Assembly: GCA_964544955.1 (NCBI GenBank)
Contig: CAZJEB010000001.1
Span: forward strand, 62,001-126,000
Direction of reading: 5' to 3'
DNA from: JAAZPT01 sp964544955
GTDB taxonomy: Bacteria; Bacillota; Clostridia; Christensenellales; Aristaeellaceae
Length of the DNA: 64,000 nucleotides
Shown here: positions 26,276 through 34,750 of the stretch, one piece after another
How the letters are laid out: each line of letters opens with the position of its first letter
Numbering within the stretch: the stretch's first letter is position 1
The notes under the pieces: generated by a model
The model's database searches: none
What the model saw: only the letters and a program-made list of their open reading frames with translations
What the model was told of the DNA's origin: nothing
Translations under genes and position numbers: made by a program

Positions 26276-27109
26276 ATGCCAATTATTGATATGAATAAAG
26301 TATCATTTTCATATGAGCAAGATCAAAACTTTGTTGTAGACAATGTTGATTTACAAGTAAACAAAGGCGAATTTGTTGCTGTACTTGGGCATAATGGATC
26401 TGGTAAAAGTACATTAGCTAAGTTAATGAATGTATTATATACACCAACTAAAGGTAAAATTGTAATTTGTGGTATGGATACAAATGGTGAATTTGAAGCT
26501 TGGGAAATTAGAAAACATGCTGGTATGATATTTCAAAACCCAGATAACCAAATTGTAGCTACTGTAGTACAAGAAGATGTAGCCTTTGGGTTGGAAAACA
26601 CAGGCGTTCCTACAGACGAAATGAAGTCAATTGTTGAAGGGGCATTAAAAGATGTTAATATGCTTGATTTTACAAAATCAGCACCTCATCTTTTAAGTGG
26701 AGGGCAAAAACAACGTATAGCAATAGCAGGTGTTATAGCTATGATGCCTGATGTTTTAATATGTGATGAAGCTACTGCAATGCTAGACCCTGTGGGAAGA
26801 AAAGAAATATTAAATACAGTAAAAAGATTAAATAAAGAAAAAGGTATTACTGTAATTTGGATTACCCATTTTATGGAAGAAGCTGCTTTAGCTGATAGAA
26901 TAGTTGTTCTTAATAAAGGCAAAACATACTTGGATGGAGTTCCTGTAGATGTTTTTAATCAAGTGGATAAAATAAAAGAAGTTGGTTTAGATTTGCCACC
27001 AATGGCAGAGCTAGCACATAACTTAAGAGCAATGAATATACCGTTAGGAAATAATATTTTAACGGTTGATGATATGTTTAAGGAGATATCAAAAATATTA
27101 TGCCAATAG
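26276..27109 (+). CDS. ecfA1: ECF transporter ATPase EcfA1
   Basis: 277 residues. Walker A GHNGSGKST (38-46), the Q-loop NPDNQ typical of ECF ATPases, signature LSGGQKQR and Walker B LICDEATAMLDP. With EcfA2 and EcfT it forms the shared energising module for vitamin and metal S-components encoded elsewhere. GGAG lies 9 nt before the ATG. The next gene overlaps it by 10 nt. Confidence 0.95.
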   Translation: MPIIDMNKVSFSYEQDQNFVVDNVDLQVNKGEFVAVLGHNGSGKSTLAKLMNVLYTPTKGKIVICGMDTNGEFEAWEIRKHAGMIFQNPDNQIVATVVQEDVAFGLENTGVPTDEMKSIVEGALKDVNMLDFTKSAPHLLSGGQKQRIAIAGVIAMMPDVLICDEATAMLDPVGRKEILNTVKRLNKEKGITVIWITHFMEEAALADRIVVLNKGKTYLDGVPVDVFNQVDKIKEVGLDLPPMAELAHNLRAMNIPLGNNILTVDDMFKEISKILCQ

Positions 27110-27963
27110 AAATAAAAAATTTAGTACATACATATTCATATAATGGGCTAAGCGAAACAAAGGCAATAAAAAAAGCAAATTTAACAATTAATGAAGGTGA
27201 GTTTATTGGCATTATTGGTCATACCGGCTCTGGTAAAACAACCTTTGTTCAACATTTAAATGGGCTGTTGTTGCCAACTGAAGGCAATGTAATTGTTGAT
27301 GGTGTTGATACAAAAGTTAATAAAGATAATATTAAAGCTGTTAGAAGGAACGTTGGCTTAGTTTTCCAGTATCCAGAAACTCAACTGTTTGAAGAAACTG
27401 TTTATAAAGATATCGCATTTGGCCCTAAAAATCTAGGCTTAAGTAAAGATGAGATTGATGAAAGGGTTAGAAGTGCAATGGCCATGGTTGCTTTAGACTT
27501 TGATAAGGTAAGCGAACGATCACCATTTGAACTTTCTGGCGGGCAAATGCGTCGCGTTGCGATAGCTGGCGTAATTGCTATGAATCCCAAATATTTAGTA
27601 CTTGATGAACCTACGGCTGGCCTTGACCCTCATGGAAGGGAACGTATAATTAATATGATTAAAAAGTATCATAGTAGTGGAAATAAAACAATTATTATGG
27701 TTACCCACAATATGGATGAAATTTCAAGATTAGCTGATAGATTAATATTGTTTAACAAGGGTGAAATTGTAGAAGATGACAAACCTGAAAATGTATTTAC
27801 AAAGCCAGAAGTATTAAATCAAATTGGTTTGGATGTGCCACAAGTATCTCAGTTAGTACACAAACTTAATTTAATTGGAATTAATGTACCAAAGGATATT
27901 TTTAAAATGGAAGATTTACAAAATTATATTTTATCTCTTTGTAAGGATAAGGGGGTAATATAA
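27100..27963 (+). CDS. ecfA2: ECF transporter ATPase EcfA2
   Basis: 287 residues. Walker A GHTGSGKTTF, YPETQLFEETV (the EcfA2 counterpart of the Q-loop), signature LSGGQMRR and Walker B LVLDEPTAGLDP. The start ATG lies inside the end of ecfA1 behind AGGAG, indicating coupled translation and paired synthesis of the two ATPases. Confidence 0.95.
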   Translation: MPIEIKNLVHTYSYNGLSETKAIKKANLTINEGEFIGIIGHTGSGKTTFVQHLNGLLLPTEGNVIVDGVDTKVNKDNIKAVRRNVGLVFQYPETQLFEETVYKDIAFGPKNLGLSKDEIDERVRSAMAMVALDFDKVSERSPFELSGGQMRRVAIAGVIAMNPKYLVLDEPTAGLDPHGRERIINMIKKYHSSGNKTIIMVTHNMDEISRLADRLILFNKGEIVEDDKPENVFTKPEVLNQIGLDVPQVSQLVHKLNLIGINVPKDIFKMEDLQNYILSLCKDKGVI

Positions 27964-28769
27964 TGTTAAAGGATATCACATTAGGTCAATACTTCCCTGG
28001 TAATAGCCTTGTTCATAGGGCAGATCCAAGAACAAAAATTTTAGTTGCATTTATTTATATTGTTTCAATATTTTTAGTATCTCATCCAATTTTCTATTTA
28101 GTAACACTAGTATATTTATATTTAGTAATTAAAAATTGTGGAGTTCCTTTAAAGTTGATATTAAAAGGTTTGAAACCACTTAAATTTATTTTAATTTTAA
28201 CATTTGTGCTTAATCTATTTTTTTCTAGTGGTAGCAATATAATATTTTCCTTTTATTTTATAAAAATTACACGTGAAGGTTTGTTTTTAGCTATTCATTT
28301 TTGTGTTAGATTAGTATTATTAATTTTAGGCACAAGCATATTAACTTTAACAACATCCCCAGTTTCGCTATCAGATGGTTTGGAATTGATGATGAGGCCG
28401 CTGAAAAAGTTTAAATTCCCAGTGCATGAACTTGCTATGATGATGACCATTGCGCTTAGATTTATACCAACCCTTATGGAGGAAACCGATAAAATAATGA
28501 AAGCACAAATGTCTCGTGGTGCAGATTTTGAAACAGGAAATATTTTTCAAAGGGCAAAAGCAATGGTTCCATTATTAGTTCCTCTATTTGTTAGTGCGTT
28601 TAGACGTGCAAATGATTTGGCTATGGCTATGGAGGCAAGATGTTACCATGGTGGTGAAGGTAGAACACGCTTTAGAGTATTAAAATATACAAAAGATGAT
28701 ACTGTGTGCATTATTGCAACATTAATATATTTAGTATTAATAGTAATTACCGTGTTTATTAAAATATGA
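27963..28769 (+). CDS. ecfT: ECF transporter transmembrane scaffold EcfT
   Basis: 268 residues with five to six membrane segments. It carries the two coupling-helix Ala-Arg-Gly-type motifs, KAQMSRGADF and MEARCYHGGEGRTRF, that dock onto the ATPases. The ATG shares one base with the ecfA2 stop (TAATG). No S-component is present in the window, as expected of a group II ECF module. Confidence 0.95.
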   Translation: MLKDITLGQYFPGNSLVHRADPRTKILVAFIYIVSIFLVSHPIFYLVTLVYLYLVIKNCGVPLKLILKGLKPLKFILILTFVLNLFFSSGSNIIFSFYFIKITREGLFLAIHFCVRLVLLILGTSILTLTTSPVSLSDGLELMMRPLKKFKFPVHELAMMMTIALRFIPTLMEETDKIMKAQMSRGADFETGNIFQRAKAMVPLLVPLFVSAFRRANDLAMAMEARCYHGGEGRTRFRVLKYTKDDTVCIIATLIYLVLIVITVFIKI

Positions 28770-29500
28770 AAAAAATTTGTTTAAAAATTACATATGATGG
28801 TACAAATTATGCTGGTTGGCAAAGGCAACAAAATGCTATCACCGTTCAACAAATTATTGAAGAAAAATTAGAAAAACTAACTAATTGTAAAACTATAATT
28901 GTTGGTGCAAGTAGAACAGATTCGGGAGTTCATGCCTTTGATCAAACAGCATGTTTTGATACTGTATCTAATATACCATCAAACAAGTTTGCCTTAGCTT
29001 TGAACACATTATTACCTAACGATATCAGAGTTAAGGAAAGTTTTGATGTACCTTTAAACTTTCATCCAATAAAAAGCGCAAAATCTAAAGTTTACTCATA
29101 TAAAATATATAATGAAACATATTCATCGGCAATGTATAGAAATTTAAGTTATCATGTTGCTTATAATTTAGATGTTGATGCCATGAATGAAGCAGCGGAA
29201 GTTCTTGTGGGAAATCACGATTTTAAAGCCTTCCAATCAAGTGGTGGATCTGCAAAAACATCAATAAGAACCATACATTCTTCAAAAATAATTAAAGATG
29301 AAAATTTTATTTTGTATTTAGTAGAAGGAAATGGCTTTCTATACAATATGGTAAGAATCATTGTTGGAACATTAGTTGAAATTGGTAAAAACAAATTAAG
29401 TAAATATGATATTGTTAAAGCTTTAAATAGTGGCAATAGGGAAGACTTAGGGCCAACAGCGCCAGCTCAAGGCTTATGCTTAATGAAAATAAATTATTAA
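28766..29500 (+). CDS. truA: tRNA pseudouridine(38-40) synthase TruA
   Basis: 244 residues. The catalytic aspartate is D52 in GASRTDSGVHA; other family features are ITYDGTNYAGWQRQ and GNGFLYNMVRIIVGTL. It isomerises uridines 38-40 in the anticodon arm. The ATG overlaps the ecfT stop by four bases. The order ecfA1-ecfA2-ecfT-truA is standard, but the usual flanking rplQ and rplM-rpsI are missing here. Confidence 0.96.
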   Translation: MKKICLKITYDGTNYAGWQRQQNAITVQQIIEEKLEKLTNCKTIIVGASRTDSGVHAFDQTACFDTVSNIPSNKFALALNTLLPNDIRVKESFDVPLNFHPIKSAKSKVYSYKIYNETYSSAMYRNLSYHVAYNLDVDAMNEAAEVLVGNHDFKAFQSSGGSAKTSIRTIHSSKIIKDENFILYLVEGNGFLYNMVRIIVGTLVEIGKNKLSKYDIVKALNSGNREDLGPTAPAQGLCLMKINY

Positions 29501-29553
29501 TTAAACATAATTAGTCTAAATACAAAATAAATACCTTTCACTTAAACTAATTG

Positions 29554-29562
29554 TGCTATAAT
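29554..29562 (+). promoter_or_regulatory. Extended -10 promoter for the ior operon
   Basis: TGCTATAAT, with a TG-extended -10 box, lies 36 bp before the iorA start. A weak TTTCAC at 29536 could act as -35 at 15-bp spacing. Confidence 0.55.
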
Positions 29563-29597
29563 TTTTATTTAATAAAGAATAATTGTGAGGTTATATT

Positions 29598-31142
29598 ATG
29601 AAAAATATAATGTTGGGTAATGAAGCTATAGCTAGAGGAGCATATGAAGCAGGCTGTAATGTAATATCGAGCTATCCTGGCACACCAAGCACAGAAATTA
29701 CTGAATATGCAGCTAAATATAAAGATATTAAATGTGAATGGGCTCCTAATGAAAAAGTAGCGGTTGAAGTTACATTTGGAGCATCATTAGCAGGAGCAAG
29801 GGCTATGACCTGTATGAAACATGTAGGTGTTAATGTGGCTGCGGACCCAATATTTACAGCATCATATACTGGTGTAAATGGTGGTATGGTTATTTTGTGT
29901 GCAGATGACCCTGCAATGCATTCAAGTCAAAATGAGCAAGATAGTAGAATGTATGCTAGGGCTGCCCATATACCTATGCTTGAACCATCAAATAGCCAAG
30001 AATGCAAAGATTTTGTAAAATTAGCTTTTGATTTAAGTGAGAAATACGATACCCCTGTTTTTGTTAGATCATCTACTAGAATATCTCATGCTAGATCACC
30101 AGTAGAGTCGAATGAAAGGTTAGAAGTTGAACTAAAACCTTACGAAAAAAATCCAAGTAAATTTGTTATGTTACCAGCTATGGCAAAGAAAAGGCATATA
30201 GTTGTAGAAGAAAGAATGAATAAACTTTCAATAGACGCTTCAAGCTTTGCAATTAATAAAGTTGAAATTAATGATACAAAACTAGGCATTATTACCAGTG
30301 GTGCTTCTTATAACTATGTAAAAGATGCAATTCCAAATGCAAGTGTTTTAAAGTTAGGAATGGTACACCCATTACCTATGAATTTAATTAAGGAATTTTC
30401 CGAAAAAGTTGATAGGCTTGTTATAGTTGAAGAACTTGAACCTGTAATTGAAGAACAGGTAAAAGCATATGGTATTAAAGCTGAAGGTAAGGAACTAACA
30501 GGTAAACAAGGTGAACTTTCAATAAATAAAATTAAAAAAATATTTGGAATTACGTTTAATGAGGTTGAACCAGAGTTAGTAATTCCAAGGCCTCCTACAT
30601 TTTGCCCAGGTTGCCCACATAGAGGAATTTTTAATGTTATGAAAGAACTAAACTTAACTGTTATGGGTGATATTGGTTGCTACACTTTAGGCGCACTAGA
30701 TCCATTTTCTTCTATGGATGCATGCTTGTGTATGGGTGCAAGTATTGGTATGGCATTTGGTGCTGAAAAAGCTAAAGGCAAAGATTTTGTTAAAAATACA
30801 GTAGCAGTTATTGGTGATTCTACATTTATGCATAGTGGTGTTACAAGCTTAATAAATGCTGTGTATAATCACGGGTCAATCACGGTTCTAATACTTGATA
30901 ATAGCATTACAGGTATGACTGGGCATCAACATAACCCAACAACAGGTAAAGATATTTATATGAACCCAGCAGAACAAATTGACCTAGAAACTTTATGTAG
31001 AGCCTGTGGTGTTAAAAATGTAGTTGTTGTTGATCCATTTAAAAAGGATGAATGTGTAAAAGCATTACAGGATGAAACTGCAAAAGATGAGGTTTCAGTT
31101 ATAATTGTAAGACGTCCATGTGCATTAATACTTAACAAATAA
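29598..31142 (+). CDS. iorA: Indolepyruvate:ferredoxin oxidoreductase alpha subunit lacking the ferredoxin domain
   Basis: 514 residues. The N-terminal pyrimidine-binding domain starts MLGNEAIARGAYEAGCNVISSYPGTPSTE-like. The thiamine-diphosphate domain holds RPPTFCPGCPHRG, MGDIGCYTLG and GDSTFMHSGV. The enzyme oxidatively decarboxylates aromatic 2-oxo acids to acyl-CoA. Typical IorA is roughly 580-640 residues because of a C-terminal two-cluster ferredoxin domain. This one ends at VIIVRRPCALILNK, exactly where that domain normally begins, and iorB follows within a few bases, so no lost domain is hidden in another frame. Electrons must leave by another route. Confidence 0.93.
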   Translation: MKNIMLGNEAIARGAYEAGCNVISSYPGTPSTEITEYAAKYKDIKCEWAPNEKVAVEVTFGASLAGARAMTCMKHVGVNVAADPIFTASYTGVNGGMVILCADDPAMHSSQNEQDSRMYARAAHIPMLEPSNSQECKDFVKLAFDLSEKYDTPVFVRSSTRISHARSPVESNERLEVELKPYEKNPSKFVMLPAMAKKRHIVVEERMNKLSIDASSFAINKVEINDTKLGIITSGASYNYVKDAIPNASVLKLGMVHPLPMNLIKEFSEKVDRLVIVEELEPVIEEQVKAYGIKAEGKELTGKQGELSINKIKKIFGITFNEVEPELVIPRPPTFCPGCPHRGIFNVMKELNLTVMGDIGCYTLGALDPFSSMDACLCMGASIGMAFGAEKAKGKDFVKNTVAVIGDSTFMHSGVTSLINAVYNHGSITVLILDNSITGMTGHQHNPTTGKDIYMNPAEQIDLETLCRACGVKNVVVVDPFKKDECVKALQDETAKDEVSVIIVRRPCALILNK

Positions 31143-31154
31143 GGGGATATGAGA

Positions 31155-31721
31155 ATGAATAAAAATGTAAATATAGTTATTGTTGGTGTTGGTGGGCAGG
31201 GCATTCTTTTAGCAAGTAAAATTTTGGGTAAATTGGCTATGAAGAACAACCTTGATGTAAAGGTAAGTGAAGTTCATGGTATGGCTCAAAGAGGTGGTAG
31301 CGTAATAACCCACGTAAGGATAGGTGAGAATATTTTTACACCTATGGTTGCTGAGGGAGCTGCTGATTTTCTTGTTTCACTTGAAATGCTTGAAACAGCT
31401 AGAGCTGTTCACTTTTTAAAAGAAGACGGAATAGTTATAACATCAACAGAAAAAATTGATCCTATTCCTGTAAAAATTGGAAAAGCAAAGTACCCAGAAA
31501 ATCCAATAGCCAATATTAACAAGGATAAACTGGTTGAAATAGAGGCTGTTAAACTAGCAATAGAAGCTGGAAATAAAAAAAGCGTAAATGTTGTATTATT
31601 GGGAGCTTTATCTAAGTATTTGTCCTTTTCCATGGATGAATGGATTACAGCAATTGAAGAAAGCGTTCGCCCCGATACCTTTGAAATAAATAAAAAAGCA
31701 TTTTTGCTTGGTAGAAATTAG
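31155..31721 (+). CDS. iorB: Indolepyruvate:ferredoxin oxidoreductase beta subunit
   Basis: 188 residues of the pyruvate ferredoxin oxidoreductase gamma-domain family. GVGGQGILLASKILG (about 9-23) and EVHGMAQRGGSV are diagnostic, and it pairs with IorA. Two ATGs compete: 31149 overlaps the ribosome binding site, while 31155 lies 8 nt after AAGGGG and is preferred. No iron-sulfur cysteine motifs are seen, so the complex as encoded here has no visible cluster. Confidence 0.93.
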   Translation: MNKNVNIVIVGVGGQGILLASKILGKLAMKNNLDVKVSEVHGMAQRGGSVITHVRIGENIFTPMVAEGAADFLVSLEMLETARAVHFLKEDGIVITSTEKIDPIPVKIGKAKYPENPIANINKDKLVEIEAVKLAIEAGNKKSVNVVLLGALSKYLSFSMDEWITAIEESVRPDTFEINKKAFLLGRN

Positions 31722-31735
31722 TTTGGAGGGAAACT

Positions 31736-33040
31736 ATGGGGAGCAACATTTGGAATAAAACAATGGAGTGTATGTCTAGGGATGAGCTACGCTCTATTCA
31801 AGACGAAAGATTAAGGGATGTTGTTAGGCGTGTATATCAAAACGTTCCATATTATAGGAATAAAATGCAAATTATTGGAATTACTCCAAAGGATATCCGT
31901 GGAGTTGAAGATTTGCATTTATTGCCATTTACTACAAAAGAAGATCTTAGAGCGAATTATCCTTTTGGAATGTTTGCAGTACCCCAAAGTGAAATTGTTA
32001 GGATTCATGCATCTAGTGGAACTACTGGCAAACCAACTGTGGCTGGTTATACCAGTGGAGATATAGATAGATGGGCTGAATTGATGGCTCGATCACTATA
32101 TTGTGCAGGAGTAACCAAGCAAGATGTTGTTCAAGTATCTTATGGGTATGGTATGTTTACAGGCGGTCTTGGCGTTCATTATGGTGTAGAAAAAATTGGT
32201 GCTTCAGTTATTCCAATTAGTGGTGGTAATACTGCAAGGCAAATTATGGTTATGGAGGACTTTGAATCTACTGTAATTTGTTGCACTCCTAGCTATATAT
32301 TGAATATAGTAGATGTAATAAAAAGCATGAATTTAGATATTAGTAAATTAAAGCTTAAGGTTGGAATTATGGGAGCCGAACCTTGGAGTGAATCTATGCG
32401 TGAACGCATAGAAAAAGAGCTGAATATTGATGCTTTAAACATATATGGGTTGAGCGAGATTATGGGGCCAGCGGTTTCAATGGAATGCTTACAAAAGTCA
32501 GGTATGCACATTTGGGAAGATCACTTTATTCCAGAAATTATTGGCAATGATGATAAGCCTTTGGATTATGGATACCATGGTGATTTAACGTTTACAACCC
32601 TTACTAAGCATGGAATGCCTTTAATAAGATATAGAACTCATGACTTAACAAGCCTAAATGATAAATTGTGCGATTGTGGAAGAACCCATGTTAGAATGAA
32701 TAGAATATTAGGTAGAACTGATGATATGTTAATTATTCGTGGTGTAAATGTATTCCCATCACAAATAGAATATGCTATACTTCAAGTTAAGGGTATTCAA
32801 CCTCATTACAAAATTATTGTTGATAGGGTGGGAATATTGGATACTGTTGAAGTACATGTCGAATTAACGCCTGAAATGATGTCAGACACAGTAAAGGATA
32901 TGGAAAGTATACATATTGAGTTAGCAAAGTCTATTGAAGCCCATGCACTAATAAATGCTAAAATCAAGCTATGCCAACCAGGTTCGTTAGATAGGTTTGA
33001 AGGGAAGGCTTCGAGAGTAATAGATAAAAGAACTTACTAA
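31736..33040 (+). CDS. paaK: Phenylacetate-CoA ligase
   Basis: 434 residues. RIHASSGTTGKPTVAGYT (phosphate loop), YGLSEIMGPAVSMEC, LIRYRTHDLT and GRTDDMLIIRGVNVFPSQIE are the PaaK features. It interconverts aryl acetates and aryl-acetyl-CoA with ATP/AMP. Downstream of IorAB it could run in reverse, harvesting ATP from indoleacetyl- or phenylacetyl-CoA made from aromatic amino acids (inference). GGAGG lies 6 nt before the ATG. Confidence 0.95.
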   Translation: MGSNIWNKTMECMSRDELRSIQDERLRDVVRRVYQNVPYYRNKMQIIGITPKDIRGVEDLHLLPFTTKEDLRANYPFGMFAVPQSEIVRIHASSGTTGKPTVAGYTSGDIDRWAELMARSLYCAGVTKQDVVQVSYGYGMFTGGLGVHYGVEKIGASVIPISGGNTARQIMVMEDFESTVICCTPSYILNIVDVIKSMNLDISKLKLKVGIMGAEPWSESMRERIEKELNIDALNIYGLSEIMGPAVSMECLQKSGMHIWEDHFIPEIIGNDDKPLDYGYHGDLTFTTLTKHGMPLIRYRTHDLTSLNDKLCDCGRTHVRMNRILGRTDDMLIIRGVNVFPSQIEYAILQVKGIQPHYKIIVDRVGILDTVEVHVELTPEMMSDTVKDMESIHIELAKSIEAHALINAKIKLCQPGSLDRFEGKASRVIDKRTY

Positions 33041-33065
33041 TTCTGCAAGTATATAGGAGGTAAAT

Positions 33066-33509
33066 ATGTTTGTTAAACAAATTTCTGTTTTTTTAGAAAA
33101 CTCTGCTGGAAGATTAGCCAAATTTTCTAAATTATTAGCAGATAACAATATTGACCTATTATCTTTAGCAATTGCTGATACAAAGGATTTTGGTATTCTA
33201 AGGTGTGTTGTAGCAGATTTTGAAAATGCTTATAAAATAATAACTGATAATGGTTATACTGCTAAAATAACTGATGTTATAGCGGCCTCAGTTGAGGATA
33301 AGCCAGGTGGGCTAGCCTTTGTTGCTAAATTGTTTAATGAGAATGATATAGCAGTAGAATATTTGTATAGTTCAATTCGTAATACAAGCAATAATGCTTT
33401 AATAGTTTTTAGAGTAGATAAACCTGAAAAAGCGTATGCTGTTTTAAAAAGCAATAATATTATAATGTATAATCAAGATAATTTTAAATCTATGGATACT
33501 AACAGGTAA
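33066..33509 (+). CDS. Tandem ACT-domain amino-acid-binding protein
   Basis: 147 residues comprising two ACT domains: the first begins FVKQISVFLENSAGRLAKFSKLLAD and the second SVEDKPGGLAFVAKLF. Stand-alone ACT proteins of this kind often accompany IorAB and PaaK. They probably sense an aromatic amino acid or modulate the enzyme; no DNA-binding or catalytic domain is present. GGAGG precedes the ATG. Confidence 0.88.
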   Translation: MFVKQISVFLENSAGRLAKFSKLLADNNIDLLSLAIADTKDFGILRCVVADFENAYKIITDNGYTAKITDVIAASVEDKPGGLAFVAKLFNENDIAVEYLYSSIRNTSNNALIVFRVDKPEKAYAVLKSNNIIMYNQDNFKSMDTNR

Positions 33510-33513
33510 ATTA

Positions 33514-34629
33514 ATGAATTATAGACATAATAAGATAACTATAAATTTAAATAAACTCGCACATAATTATAATCTAGTTTGTGCGAGTTTGTCTCATAAT
33601 ACAAAGGTGTTTCCAGTTATTAAAGCTAATGCTTATGGGCATGGCATTATTGAAGTTGCAAAAACTTTACATAATTTAAACGCTCCAGCTTTTTGTGTTG
33701 CTTTGGTTGAAGAAGGAGAATTATTAAGAAATTCTGGCATTAATGAAAGAATTATCCTTCTAGGCTTATCTACTCATGATAATATAGAACCTGCTATAAA
33801 AAACAACTTAGTAATAAGTGTTTGTACTGTTGATGAAGTTAAAGAGATTCAAAAAGAGGCATATAAACTTAATAAAACAGCTGAAATTCAGATAGCAATA
33901 GATACTGGAATGAATAGAATAGGGTTAAAGAATGAAAATGATTTAGAGAACATACTCAAAGAAATTAACAAGTCAAATAATATAACTCTTTTTGGAGCTT
34001 TTACCCATTTTGCTGAGGCAGATTCTAATGATGATTTTGGTGATAATAGCTATACAAAAGATCAATTTTATAAGTTTGTTGAATATATGAAAACTTTACC
34101 CTCAAACATAAACCTTAGCATTGCCAATAGCGCAGCAATAATAAGATTTCCAAAAACTTATTTAAATAGTGTTAGGGCTGGAATAGTATTATATGGATAT
34201 TCACCAGTTAATTCGCAATTAAAACTTTTACCTGTAATGGAATGGACGACAGAAGTTGTATACGTAAAAAAAGTTTTAAAAGGCGAATCTATTGGTTATG
34301 GAAGAACTTTCGTAGCTTCAAAAGATATGGTTATAGCAACATGTGCAATTGGTTATGGTGACGGATATAAAAGGGCGTTTAGCAATAAAGCAAATGTAAT
34401 TATAAATGGGTGTTATGCAAAAGTAGTAGGAAATGTTTGTATGGACTTAATTATGGTAGATGTTAGCCATATTAATGATGTTAAAATAGGCGATGAAGTA
34501 GTGGTTATGGGTGAAAGAAATGGTATTAAGGTTGATGCGGAAGATTTGGCAAAAATCGCAAATACAATTCCTTATGAAATTATTCTATCTCCAAGCCAAA
34601 GGGTAAGTCGTGAATATTTATATAATTAA
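33514..34629 (+). CDS. alr: Alanine racemase
   Basis: 371 residues. VFPVIKANAYGHG carries the pyridoxal-phosphate lysine (K37), and CAIGYGDGYKRAF contains the second catalytic tyrosine. It makes D-alanine for peptidoglycan. It starts 4 nt after the ACT gene, so it appears co-transcribed with the aryl-acid operon, an odd pairing. No transcription terminator is evident between it and livK, but livK has its own promoter. Confidence 0.95.
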   Translation: MNYRHNKITINLNKLAHNYNLVCASLSHNTKVFPVIKANAYGHGIIEVAKTLHNLNAPAFCVALVEEGELLRNSGINERIILLGLSTHDNIEPAIKNNLVISVCTVDEVKEIQKEAYKLNKTAEIQIAIDTGMNRIGLKNENDLENILKEINKSNNITLFGAFTHFAEADSNDDFGDNSYTKDQFYKFVEYMKTLPSNINLSIANSAAIIRFPKTYLNSVRAGIVLYGYSPVNSQLKLLPVMEWTTEVVYVKKVLKGESIGYGRTFVASKDMVIATCAIGYGDGYKRAFSNKANVIINGCYAKVVGNVCMDLIMVDVSHINDVKIGDEVVVMGERNGIKVDAEDLAKIANTIPYEIILSPSQRVSREYLYN

Positions 34630-34673
34630 ATGAATAACGAACATTATTTATACATAATTTATCGAAAATAAGC

Positions 34674-34702
34674 TTGTTCAGATTATTTAAGTATTATATA
34701 AT
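34674..34702 (+). promoter_or_regulatory. Promoter of the liv operon
   Basis: TTGTTC (34674-34679) and a perfect TATAAT (34697-34702) are 17 bp apart, 48 bp before the livK start. Confidence 0.78.
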
Positions 34703-34750
34703 CTTTATTAAGTTTAATTTTCATTAAACAATACAAATTGGAGGTATAAT

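Noticed and set aside
31143..31154. A frameshift hiding the missing ferredoxin domain of IorA.
   Set aside because: Only 12 nt separate the stop from the iorB start and iorB is intact, so no domain can be encoded there.
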